Positions 1 to 6,643 of a DNA stretch of 9,187 nt are shown one piece after another; position 1 is the stretch's first letter; every line of letters begins with the position of its first letter. The notes beneath the pieces are model-generated. The model made no database searches and had not been told where the DNA came from. It saw only the letters and a program-made list of their open reading frames with translations. This stretch comes from JANMZR01 sp031383555 (GTDB lineage Bacteria; Bacteroidota; Bacteroidia; Cytophagales; Spirosomataceae). The stretch is taken from positions 1-9,187 of the forward strand of contig JANMZR010000068.1 of NCBI GenBank assembly GCA_031383555.1. The letters run 5' to 3'. Both the position numbers and the translations under genes were made by a program.

Positions 1-24
1 AATTATAGCAAATGATTTCGAGAA

Positions 25-50
25 TTTCATGTAATAACAGATACATGAAA
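25..50. repeat. 8-bp inverted repeat upstream of the serB-serA fusion gene
   Basis: TTTCATGT at 25-32 and ACATGAAA at 43-50 are perfect inverted copies separated by 10 bases, ending 20 bases before the ATG of the serine biosynthesis gene. No T-run follows, so a terminator for an upstream gene is unlikely. It could be an operator for a dimeric regulator or a 5' leader hairpin. The symmetry is directly visible; the role is inference. Confidence 0.4.
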
Positions 51-70
51 CCTCATTCCTGAAACCCAAT

Positions 71-1978
71 ATGACAGCATTAAATACATTAAAAAAAACG
101 ACTATTATTATCGATTTTGATAGCACCTTCACAAAAGTAGAAGGGCTTGATGAATTGGCAAAAATTGCCTTGAAAGGACATAAAGATAAAGATAAAATTG
201 TAGCTGCCATTCAGAAAATCACAGAAAAAGGAATGGCTGGACAAATATCTTTTGCACAATCCTTGAAAGATAGAGTTGAAGTAATTCCCGCTAATAAAAC
301 CCATTTAGCTGAATTGGTAGAAGTGCTTTTCAATGAAATCTCCGACTCATTTGAGCGAAATAAAGAATTTATTCGTGAAAATGCCGAAAATATACTCATA
401 GTTTCATCAGGTTTTAAGGAATTCATAGTGCCTATTGTGACCTCAATGGGTGTTTTGGAAGAAAATGTTTATGCCAATTCATTTGTTTTTGATACCGAAG
501 GAAACGTGACCGGTTATGATGAAGGCAACCTGCTTTCTCAAGATAATGGCAAAGTAAAATTATTACAACACCTTGATATTCAAGGAGAAGTATACGCAAT
601 TGGAGATGGATATACTGATTATCAATTGAGAGAATCAGGGCTAGCCAATAAGTTCTTTGCTTTTACTGAAAACGTTGAGCGAGAAAATGTAATGTCAAAA
701 GCTGATCATATTATCTCTTCATTAGACGAGTTTTTGTATATCAACAATTTGAGCAGAGCACAATCCTACCCAAAGTCAAGAATTAGAGTTTTATTATTGG
801 AAAATGTGCATCCAAAGGCGCTGAAAGCCTTTCAAGACGAAGGCTTTCAAGTAGAATTAGTAAAAGGAGCCTTGGATGAGGCTGAGTTAATTGAGAAAAT
901 TAAAGATGTATCTATTTTAGGCATTCGGTCAAAAACGATCGTAACCAAAAAAGTAATTGAATCAGCCAATAAATTGATGTGTATTGGTGCTTTTTGCATT
1001 GGCACCAACCAAATAAATTTGGATGAATGTGAACGAAACGGCATTGCGGTTTTCAATGCACCTTATTCAAATACTCGTTCGGTAGTAGAGCTTTCTGTTG
1101 GTGAAATGATAATGCTCATCAGAAATATTCCTGAAAAATCGATTAAAATGCATGAAGGTATCTGGGATAAATCGGCCAATAATTCATTCGAAATTCGTGG
1201 TAAAAAAATAGGATTATTAGGTTATGGAAATATTGGTACTCAGCTTTCAGTAATTTGTGAAGCATTGGGTATGAAAGTATATTTTTATGACGTAGTTGAC
1301 AAGCTTGCCTTAGGTAATGCGCAGAAATGCAATACTTTAGAAGAACTTTTAAATACAGTTGATGTTTTGAGCATTCATGTTGACGGCCGTAAATCCAACG
1401 CCAACATCATTGGTGAAAAAGAATTTGCTCAAATGAAAGATGGCGTTATTTTCCTAAATCTATCACGTGGCCATGTTGTTGAAGTACCTGCTTTGGTTAA
1501 TGCCATAAAATCGGGGAAAGTTTTTGGAGCAGCCGTTGATGTGTTCCCTTACGAACCAAAAACCAATGATGAAGAGTTTGTGAATGATCTGCGTGGGTTG
1601 AAAAACGTCATTCTTACCCCACATATTGGAGGCTCTACAGAAGAAGCTCAATCAAATATTGGTGAATTTGTTCCTAATAAATTATTGCAATTTATTAATA
1701 CTGGGTCTACCTACGGCGCAGTTAATTTCCCTGAATTGCAATTGCCAATTTTAGATGATGCACATAGGTTACTACATGTCCATGAAAATGTACCAGGTAT
1801 TTTAGCCAAAATAAATGTAATTTTTGCTAACCATGGTGTAAACATTCATGGCCAATATCTGAAAACTACCGAAAAAATCGGCTACGTAATTACTGATATT
1901 TCTAAGGAATACTCAAAAGAAATGATTGAAGAATTGAAAGATATTTCTAATACTATCAAATTCAGAATGTTATACTAG
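71..1978 (+). CDS. serA: Bifunctional phosphoserine phosphatase / D-3-phosphoglycerate dehydrogenase (SerB-SerA fusion)
   Basis: A 635-residue cytoplasmic protein that appears to join the last and first steps of phosphorylated serine synthesis. Residues about 10-222 form a HAD phosphatase of SerB type: motif I DFDST (D15, D17), E24 and the SLKDR segment (R68) as in phosphoserine phosphatases, motif II serine at 112-113, lysine at 161 or 163, and motif GDGYTD (D179, D183). The Thr in place of the usual Asn in that last motif also occurs in human PSPH. After a short linker, residues about 237-635 align along their length with E. coli SerA: NAD-binding GYGNIG (384-389) with acceptor D407, catalytic R466, E495 and H518, and a C-terminal ACT domain (about 566-635) with HEN at 571-573 and N591. 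The usual HVP is HVD here (436-438). The start is the ATG at 71, just ahead of the first HAD strand. It lies 97 bases before serC, probably in the same transcript. The dehydrogenase call is very firm; the phosphatase substrate is inferred from motifs and partner domain. Confidence 0.95.
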   Translation: MTALNTLKKTTIIIDFDSTFTKVEGLDELAKIALKGHKDKDKIVAAIQKITEKGMAGQISFAQSLKDRVEVIPANKTHLAELVEVLFNEISDSFERNKEFIRENAENILIVSSGFKEFIVPIVTSMGVLEENVYANSFVFDTEGNVTGYDEGNLLSQDNGKVKLLQHLDIQGEVYAIGDGYTDYQLRESGLANKFFAFTENVERENVMSKADHIISSLDEFLYINNLSRAQSYPKSRIRVLLLENVHPKALKAFQDEGFQVELVKGALDEAELIEKIKDVSILGIRSKTIVTKKVIESANKLMCIGAFCIGTNQINLDECERNGIAVFNAPYSNTRSVVELSVGEMIMLIRNIPEKSIKMHEGIWDKSANNSFEIRGKKIGLLGYGNIGTQLSVICEALGMKVYFYDVVDKLALGNAQKCNTLEELLNTVDVLSIHVDGRKSNANIIGEKEFAQMKDGVIFLNLSRGHVVEVPALVNAIKSGKVFGAAVDVFPYEPKTNDEEFVNDLRGLKNVILTPHIGGSTEEAQSNIGEFVPNKLLQFINTGSTYGAVNFPELQLPILDDAHRLLHVHENVPGILAKINVIFANHGVNIHGQYLKTTEKIGYVITDISKEYSKEMIEELKDISNTIKFRMLY

Positions 1979-2031
1979 AAAGCTTTAAAGTTCATAAAAG
2001 ATTGAAGGTTTAAAGAAGTTTAGGGGTACCG

Positions 2032-2061
2032 AAACTATCAAACTAAAAAAACTATCAAACT
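2032..2061 (+). repeat. 13-bp direct repeat upstream of serC
   Basis: AAACTATCAAACT occurs exactly twice, at 2032-2044 and 2049-2061, with a period of 17 bases and the second copy ending 14 bases before the serC ATG. It lies in the 97-base gap after the serA fusion gene. It may be a tandem duplication or a pair of protein or RNA binding sites; nothing in the sequence decides between these. Confidence 0.45.
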
Positions 2062-2075
2062 CCCAAATTTATTTT

Positions 2076-3155
2076 ATGAAAAAAACATATTTCACACCAG
2101 GTCCAGCCGAACTTTACCCAACAGTAGAGCAGCATTATCATAATGCTTTTGAGCTGCAACTGGGCTCTATTTCTCATCGATCTGCACAATTTCGTAAAAT
2201 TTACCAGCATACAGTTGAGCAATTGAGAATATTACTCAATATCCCTCCTACTTCAGGTATATTTTTTACAGGCTCAGCAACTGAAATATGGGAAAGGATA
2301 ATAATGAATACAGTTGAACATGAAAGCTTTCATTTGGTAAACGGTTCTTTCTCGAAAAAATTCCATGAGTTTTCTGGGCAACTCCATAAATTTGCCCATA
2401 AATTCGAAAAGCCCTTTGGTGAAGGATTTAATTATCAAGACATTGAGGTACCGCAATATGCTGAGTTAATATGTTGTACAGCCAACGAAACTTCTTCCGG
2501 TGTGCAGATGCGTACACAAGATATTCAGAAATTAAAACGAAGTCATCGTGATAAAATAGTCGCAGTTGACATGGTTTCATCGGCGCCATACCCTGATTTG
2601 GATTTAGAATTGATTGATACTGCATTTTTTTCAGTTCAAAAATCGTTCGGAATGCCAGCAGGCTTAGGTGTTTGGATTGACAACGGAAAATGTTTAGAAA
2701 AATCAATTAAAATAGCTCAAAATGATGGAATAACCGGGACTTATCATAATTTACCCTCACTTTGGAAAAATTTCGAGAAATTCGAAACACCCGAAACACC
2801 CAATGTTATGGCTATTTATGTTTTGGGAAAAGTGGCTGAGGATATGAATAAAATTGGTATTCAGAATATTAGAAAGCAAACTGATAAAAAAGCCGAATTG
2901 ATCTACAGCTTTTTAAAAAAATCAAATTATCTAGAGGTTTTTGTGAAAAATCAATACCATCAATCTCAAACTGTAATAGTGGCAAATGTTTTAGAAAAGG
3001 CTGCTATTGAAGTAATTGAGAAAATAAAAGTAGCTAATATGGTACTAGGAAGCGGCTATGGCGACTTTAAATCAAGCCAAATTCGTATTGCCAATTTTCC
3101 TTCTATAAACATGGGTCAAGTTCAAGAATTAATTGAAGAATTAGTGAAAATATAA
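2076..3155 (+). CDS. serC: Phosphoserine aminotransferase-like class V aminotransferase
   Basis: A 359-residue PLP-dependent aminotransferase of fold type I, class V, close to the length of E. coli SerC (362). It probably converts 3-phosphohydroxypyruvate and glutamate to phosphoserine and 2-oxoglutarate, the step between the two activities of the preceding fusion protein. Visible features are the N-terminal TPGPAELYP (7-15), SHRS (33-36) matching the SHR of SerC, GSATE (66-70) in the cofactor phosphate region, ANETSSG (136-142), D165 expected to contact the pyridine nitrogen, the Schiff-base lysine K189 in SVQKSFG, and an IRIANFP segment (336-342). The N-terminus resembles alanine-glyoxylate and serine-pyruvate aminotransferases more than the SSGPAMLP form of standard SerC, so this may be a divergent or replacement SerC. 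The role rests largely on its position next to serA. The fold is certain, the substrate likely. Confidence 0.75.
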   Translation: MKKTYFTPGPAELYPTVEQHYHNAFELQLGSISHRSAQFRKIYQHTVEQLRILLNIPPTSGIFFTGSATEIWERIIMNTVEHESFHLVNGSFSKKFHEFSGQLHKFAHKFEKPFGEGFNYQDIEVPQYAELICCTANETSSGVQMRTQDIQKLKRSHRDKIVAVDMVSSAPYPDLDLELIDTAFFSVQKSFGMPAGLGVWIDNGKCLEKSIKIAQNDGITGTYHNLPSLWKNFEKFETPETPNVMAIYVLGKVAEDMNKIGIQNIRKQTDKKAELIYSFLKKSNYLEVFVKNQYHQSQTVIVANVLEKAAIEVIEKIKVANMVLGSGYGDFKSSQIRIANFPSINMGQVQELIEELVKI

Positions 3156-3173
3156 TTTAAAAAACGCATTTGA

Positions 3174-3227
3174 GGCTTTAAAAAATGCTGGCGAGGTTCT
3201 GAACCCCGCCAGCGTTATAATAAAGCC
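3174..3227. terminator. Nested inverted repeat, likely bidirectional terminator
   Basis: The inner stem pairs GCTGGCG (3187-3193) with CGCCAGC (3207-3213), then, past one A-C mismatch, GGTT (3195-3198) with AACC (3202-3205) around a three-base loop. An outer stem pairs GGCTTTA (3174-3180) with TAAAGCC (3221-3227). It sits between convergent genes, with a T-rich stretch after it on the plus strand (3231-3238) and an A-run before it (3158-3164) that reads as T on the minus strand. It is strikingly GC-rich for this window, so a dispersed repeat is an alternative. Confidence 0.75.
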
Positions 3228-3241
3228 AAATTTTATTTAAC

Positions 3242-3973
3242 TTAAAAATTAGGCTTTAGTAAATATTTAGAATAAAATTCATCAATCACGGCTACAGCAT
3301 CGGTGGCAGAATCAACCAAGGAAATTAAGTCTAAATCATCCTCAGAAATATAGTGGTTAGTCAACATTGTATTTTTCACCCAGTCCAACAAGCCTCCCCA
3401 ATAGGCTTTCCCTACTAAAACTATAGGAAATTGCCCAATTTTTTGGGTTTGGATTAATGTCATTGATTCAAACAACTCGTCTAAAGTGCCAAAGCCACCA
3501 GGCATTACCACAAAGCCTTGCGAATATTTTATAAAAATAACTTTTCTAACAAAAAAATATTGAAAATTTATGCTTTTATCTTGATCAATAAAATCGTTTG
3601 GTTTTTGTTCAAAAGGCAATTCAATATTCAAGCCTACCGATCGGCCACCTTGTAATTTTGCACCTTTGTTACCAGCTTCCATTATACCTGGGCCACCTCC
3701 CGTTATTACCCCATAGCCATGCCTAACCAATTTGGCAGCTATTTCCTCCGCTATTTTATAGTAAGGGTTGTCGGGTTTGGTACGAGCCGAACCAAAAATA
3801 GAAACACAAGGACCAATTTTTGTCATTTTATCGATACCTTCCACAAACTCAGACATGACCTTAAAAACTCGCCAACTTTCTTCTGATTTTACTTCGTTCC
3901 AAGTCCGATCTATAAACGCTTTTTTTATTTTCTCTTCACCTAAAAGCTCCGAATCAAAGTCTTTTTTTATCAT
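3242..3973 (-). CDS. LOG-family (TIGR00730-type) Rossmann-fold protein
   Basis: A 243-residue soluble protein of the LOG family, often misnamed lysine decarboxylase. Characterised members are phosphoribohydrolases that cut nucleoside 5'-monophosphates, including cytokinin ribotides, to free base and ribose 5-phosphate. The nucleotide-binding part shows GSAR (61-64) and TGGGPGIMEA (91-100) followed by NKGA. The family signature PGGxGTxxE is PGGFGTLDE at 158-166, with E166 and the upstream R143 as the expected catalytic pair. About 50 residues precede the core as a helical N-terminal extension. The start is the ATG at 3973-3971. It diverges from rpiB across 143 AT-rich bases and ends 14 bases from the nested inverted repeat shared with serC. 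Family membership is firm; the natural substrate is unknown. Confidence 0.9.
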   Translation of the reverse strand: MIKKDFDSELLGEEKIKKAFIDRTWNEVKSEESWRVFKVMSEFVEGIDKMTKIGPCVSIFGSARTKPDNPYYKIAEEIAAKLVRHGYGVITGGGPGIMEAGNKGAKLQGGRSVGLNIELPFEQKPNDFIDQDKSINFQYFFVRKVIFIKYSQGFVVMPGGFGTLDELFESMTLIQTQKIGQFPIVLVGKAYWGGLLDWVKNTMLTNHYISEDDLDLISLVDSATDAVAVIDEFYSKYLLKPNF

Positions 3974-4116
3974 AATATTTCAAAATCTATTTTTTTTTAT
4001 TTAACCAACTAAAAATCCTTCTATAATAAGTAAATTTACAAATTCATTAAGCCCAAAGATTCAAAAAACACAAATATGGCTTAAATGATTACCAATTTAA
4101 AATAAAAGCAACAAAA

Positions 4117-4551
4117 ATGTTAAAAAAAATAGCTATTGGTGCCGACCATGCTGGTTTCGAATACAAAAACAAAATTTCAGCATTTCTACAAAAAGAAGGG
4201 TATGAAATTATTGATTTTGGCACCTACTCAGCAGACTCGGTTGACTATCCCGATTTTGCTCATCCTGTGGCCTTATCAGTTGAATCTGGTGAAGTTGAAA
4301 GAGGTATACTAGTTTGTGGGAGCGGCCAAGGCGTATGCATTACCGCTAACAAACATCAAGGAATACGTGCGGCATTGGCCTGGGACCCTGAAATAGCTAA
4401 ACTTTCACGAGAGCATAACAATGTAAATATTTTATGTATTCCAGCAAGATTTATTTCTGAAAATTCAGCTTTCGAATGTGTAGATATATTTTTAAAAACC
4501 CAATTTGAAGGTGGCCGCCATGGCAATAGAGTTGGTAAAATTAGTTGTTAG
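4117..4551 (+). CDS. rpiB: Ribose-5-phosphate isomerase B
   Basis: A 144-residue cytosolic enzyme of the RpiB/LacAB family that interconverts ribose 5-phosphate and ribulose 5-phosphate in the non-oxidative pentose phosphate pathway. It is full length and canonical: GADHAG at 8-13 (D10, H11), DYPDFA at 43-48, the catalytic loop CGSGQG at 67-72 with C67 as the expected base, ANKHQGIRAA (77-86), SREHN (97-101) with H100, and the C-terminal GGRHGNR (132-138) that binds the phosphate. C67 with S69 matches RpiB; I see nothing favouring an allose or galactose 6-phosphate isomerase, though those relatives cannot be fully excluded by eye. It is transcribed alone, away from the LOG gene, and its stop is only six bases from the stop of the convergent membrane protein gene. 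Confidence 0.95.
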   Translation: MLKKIAIGADHAGFEYKNKISAFLQKEGYEIIDFGTYSADSVDYPDFAHPVALSVESGEVERGILVCGSGQGVCITANKHQGIRAALAWDPEIAKLSREHNNVNILCIPARFISENSAFECVDIFLKTQFEGGRHGNRVGKISC

Positions 4552-4557
4552 AAAAGG

Positions 4558-5961
4558 CTACTTTAATTTATACAAACCGTTTTTTATTTTTACATATTTC
4601 TTACCTAAATTCGGAATTCTCAAAAAAACTTTTTCAAGTAAATTTTCTTGATCGAATATATATTGCGGTGTGTCTTTTTCGAAATTTTCTATAATTTTTA
4701 TCACGTTGTCATAGCTGCTAATATTCGAAAAGTCAGTTTTAGATAAATTCCAGTTTATATATGGAGTTGCTGTTTTGTTTAAAATATAGGGTGAAAGGTC
4801 ATTACCCATTACAAATACTTTTTTATTAGTTATATCTGGGTTTTCATTTGAAACTTTTACCCTCATTTTTTCTAATTTCGACATACTTACTGACTCCAAT
4901 TTTGGTATAAATGCTTGATAATTTATAAATAGTACAACCATAAACAAGCCTAAAAAGAGCAATTCTGCAATCCAAGTTTTTTTAAAGTTGGCAAAATAAA
5001 GAATTGCAAAATAAGCCAATGGCACCACAAAGTGAATAAATTGCATTGGTGCTAAAAAAGGAATAAACGCAATAGATAGTATTGCTGCTACAAACCATAG
5101 CAATATTATTTGCTGTGCTCTTGTTTGAAAATTGCTATATTTTGAAGTGCCTAATACCGTAAAAAAACCCAAAACTCCAATAATAATCGGGAAAATAAAT
5201 GAAGAAATAAGCCCTTTAAAATCATTTAATATAAACTGCCTTTTTTCAAATACTTGCAACAAAAAATATTGATTAAAACTACTTAGATTACCATCAATAA
5301 AATACCAAATTCCTACTATAGCAATTGGAAAGATTAATCCGAAAATGGCTAAAAACTGTTGTCGGATTCTTGCTCCAGTAAATAGGTTTAATGCAACCAA
5401 AATCCATAAAAAGAAAATGACTAATGGTGGATAAAACAAAAATGCTACTCCCAAATAAACTCCAATTTCAAAAACCTCATTGCTTTCATTAAACCTCTCT
5501 ATTTGGTTCAAAAAAGAGCTAAAGGCTAATAGTAAAAACATATTACCCATTAAGGCTGGTGACAAAGTATAAAAATCAAATGATAAACAAAAATAAAGGG
5601 CTAAAACAAGGCCCGGCACATAGTTGCGATCTTTAAAAAGGCCTTTTCTATGCACCAATAAAGTAAAATAAAAAACTTGAATGGCTGTAATTATAAATGC
5701 CAAAATATGGTATGCCAATATTGATCTGCCAACGAAGAAATGTATTAAAGCATAAGTTAGGCCTGAAAATGGACCAATATCATCAATTACATCAACGTAA
5801 AGTAAATTCCCCGATGCCAATTGCTCACCTGCTAATAACCATTTAAGTTCGGGTATTAATAATGGTAGCTCATATAAAAATACAGGCAACCATACCAAAA
5901 TTAGAAGAAATATCAAACTAAAAATTTGATAGTAAGCGTTTACTTTAAAAAATTGTAACAA
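4558..5961 (-). CDS. Multi-pass membrane protein, GT-C glycosyltransferase-like, function unknown
   Basis: A 467-residue inner-membrane protein I cannot assign to a characterised family. About ten hydrophobic segments are visible (near 11-30, 65-78, 82-103, 114-132, 136-150, 164-194, 202-222, 250-270, 284-302, 305-323 and 328-348; exact count uncertain), followed by a soluble C-terminal domain of about 115 residues. The first extracytoplasmic loop, about 37-66, has the pattern E-x-L, G-N-L-L-Y-x-D and acidic D57, D60, D61 then G-P, which resembles the catalytic loop of GT-C (GT39/ArnT-like) enzymes that use lipid-linked sugars. The C-terminal strand-rich tail, beginning near KKVFVMGND (380-388), also fits that layout. 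The frame opens with TTG; no ATG lies upstream before the in-frame stop at 5991-5989, and the first internal Met is residue 139. L16, L22 or L25 (also TTG) are alternative starts. No partner genes are adjacent. The coding call is firm, the enzyme class tentative. Confidence 0.8.
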   Translation of the reverse strand: MLQFFKVNAYYQIFSLIFLLILVWLPVFLYELPLLIPELKWLLAGEQLASGNLLYVDVIDDIGPFSGLTYALIHFFVGRSILAYHILAFIITAIQVFYFTLLVHRKGLFKDRNYVPGLVLALYFCLSFDFYTLSPALMGNMFLLLAFSSFLNQIERFNESNEVFEIGVYLGVAFLFYPPLVIFFLWILVALNLFTGARIRQQFLAIFGLIFPIAIVGIWYFIDGNLSSFNQYFLLQVFEKRQFILNDFKGLISSFIFPIIIGVLGFFTVLGTSKYSNFQTRAQQIILLWFVAAILSIAFIPFLAPMQFIHFVVPLAYFAILYFANFKKTWIAELLFLGLFMVVLFINYQAFIPKLESVSMSKLEKMRVKVSNENPDITNKKVFVMGNDLSPYILNKTATPYINWNLSKTDFSNISSYDNVIKIIENFEKDTPQYIFDQENLLEKVFLRIPNLGKKYVKIKNGLYKLK

Positions 5962-5966
5962 AATTA
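5959..5966 (-). promoter_or_regulatory. Possible Bacteroidota -7 promoter element for the membrane protein gene
   Basis: Read on the minus strand, 5966-5959 is TAATTTTG, a perfect match to the Bacteroidota -7 consensus TAnnTTTG. The partner -33 TTTG is not at the expected 19-21 base spacing; GGTTG lies about 25 bases upstream and TTTC about 18. The TTG assumed as start codon forms its last three bases, so both readings cannot easily be right. In AT-rich DNA a chance match is plausible. Confidence 0.2.
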
Positions 5967-6185
5967 TTGCTTTAAAATTTATACGAAATTACAACCAAAC
6001 CGATTAATATGTCGACCTTTGTTTGAAAATTATGCTGATTCATTTTGTAAAAAAGAATGGCTTGGAATAAATTAAACAGGTGTATTTATCTATATCGAAT
6101 TTAATATGTTTTCAAAAAATAATATATTATTAAATTATTTTTTTCTAGGAATTAAGTTTTTATAAAGAAATATTTAGATAAAATC

Positions 6186-6200
6186 GGACATAATTTGTCC
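6186..6200. repeat. Short palindrome upstream of rbfA
   Basis: GGACA (6186-6190) and TGTCC (6196-6200) are perfect inverted arms around TAATT, centred 26 bases before the rbfA ATG. The GC-containing arms stand out in a very AT-rich stretch, and the five-base spacing suits a small dimeric regulator. Operator function is inference. The rest of the 257-base gap from 5962 to 6218 holds A/T-rich DNA with no gene I can support. Confidence 0.35.
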
Positions 6201-6218
6201 TAAAAATAAATTAAAAAA

Positions 6219-6599
6219 ATGGAATCGAAAAGGCAACAAAAATTTTCCCGACAAATACAAAAAGACTTAAGTGAAATCTTTCAAAAGGAGTTGAAAGGGG
6301 CGTTTGGCAATGCTTTTATTACAATTACGGAGGTAAAAATATCACCTGACCTTGGGCAGGCAAAATCATATTTAAGTGTGATGCTAGCACCTGATAAAGA
6401 GGGGCTTTTGGATGAAATTCGTGAGAAAACTAAACAGATAAGAAACATATTAGCCAATAAAATAAGGCATCAGGTTAGAATTATTCCAGAGTTATTATTT
6501 TTTTTGGATGATACCGCAGAATATGCAGCCAAAATGGACGCCTTAATATCTAATTTGGAAATCCCACCTCTTAAAGAAGGCGAAGTAATTGAAAATTAG
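6219..6599 (+). CDS. rbfA: 30S ribosome-binding factor A
   Basis: A 126-residue RbfA, a single KH-like domain protein that binds the 30S subunit near the 16S rRNA 5' helix and supports late maturation and cold adaptation. Visible features are the basic N-terminal helix with RQQKFSRQIQKDLSEIF (5-21), the strand segment ITITEVKISPDL (34-45) that is typical of RbfA, the KIRHQVRIIPELLFFLDDT run (80-98) ending in the characteristic basic then hydrophobic strand, and a short acidic tail. The length is normal for the family and the ATG at 6219 sits directly before the first conserved helix. It leads a plus-strand series, with 44 bases to the permease gene, so co-transcription is likely. RbfA next to an FtsX-type permease is, by recollection, common in Bacteroidota. 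Confidence 0.95.
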   Translation: MESKRQQKFSRQIQKDLSEIFQKELKGAFGNAFITITEVKISPDLGQAKSYLSVMLAPDKEGLLDEIREKTKQIRNILANKIRHQVRIIPELLFFLDDTAEYAAKMDALISNLEIPPLKEGEVIEN

Positions 6600-6643
6600 G
6601 TAATTAGGATAATAAACATTCTCTAAACAGGCGCTTAAAAAAA

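Noticed and set aside
1983..2015. CTTTAAA and TTTAAAG inverted pair after the serA fusion gene
   Set aside because: Both arms contain the self-complementary TTTAAA and there is no T-run after them, so a terminator is not supported.
2428..2706. 92-codon minus-strand open frame inside serC
   Set aside because: It overlaps the conserved catalytic core of the aminotransferase and has no protein-like motif; an antisense shadow.
3768..4004. 78-codon plus-strand open frame opposite the LOG gene
   Set aside because: It is antisense to the conserved N-terminal half of the LOG protein, low in complexity at its end, and shows no recognisable domain.
4031..4038. TAAATTTA as a possible -7 promoter element for rpiB
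   Set aside because: One mismatch to TAnnTTTG and no TTG at the expected -33 position; too weak in AT-rich DNA.
5972..6043. 23-codon minus-strand frame starting with ATG at 6043
   Set aside because: Too short to support alone and in a different phase from the membrane protein; mentioned only as part of the start problem.
6114..6143. AT-only inverted repeat AAAAAATAAT and ATTATTTTTT, with a 14-bp palindrome at 6118-6131
   Set aside because: Composed only of A and T in a very AT-rich intergenic stretch, so such symmetry is expected by chance; there is no gene ending just upstream on either strand for it to terminate.
6191..6197. TAATTTG as a -7 element for rbfA
   Set aside because: One base too short between TA and TTTG and no -33 partner; it is better described as the centre of the GGACA/TGTCC palindrome.
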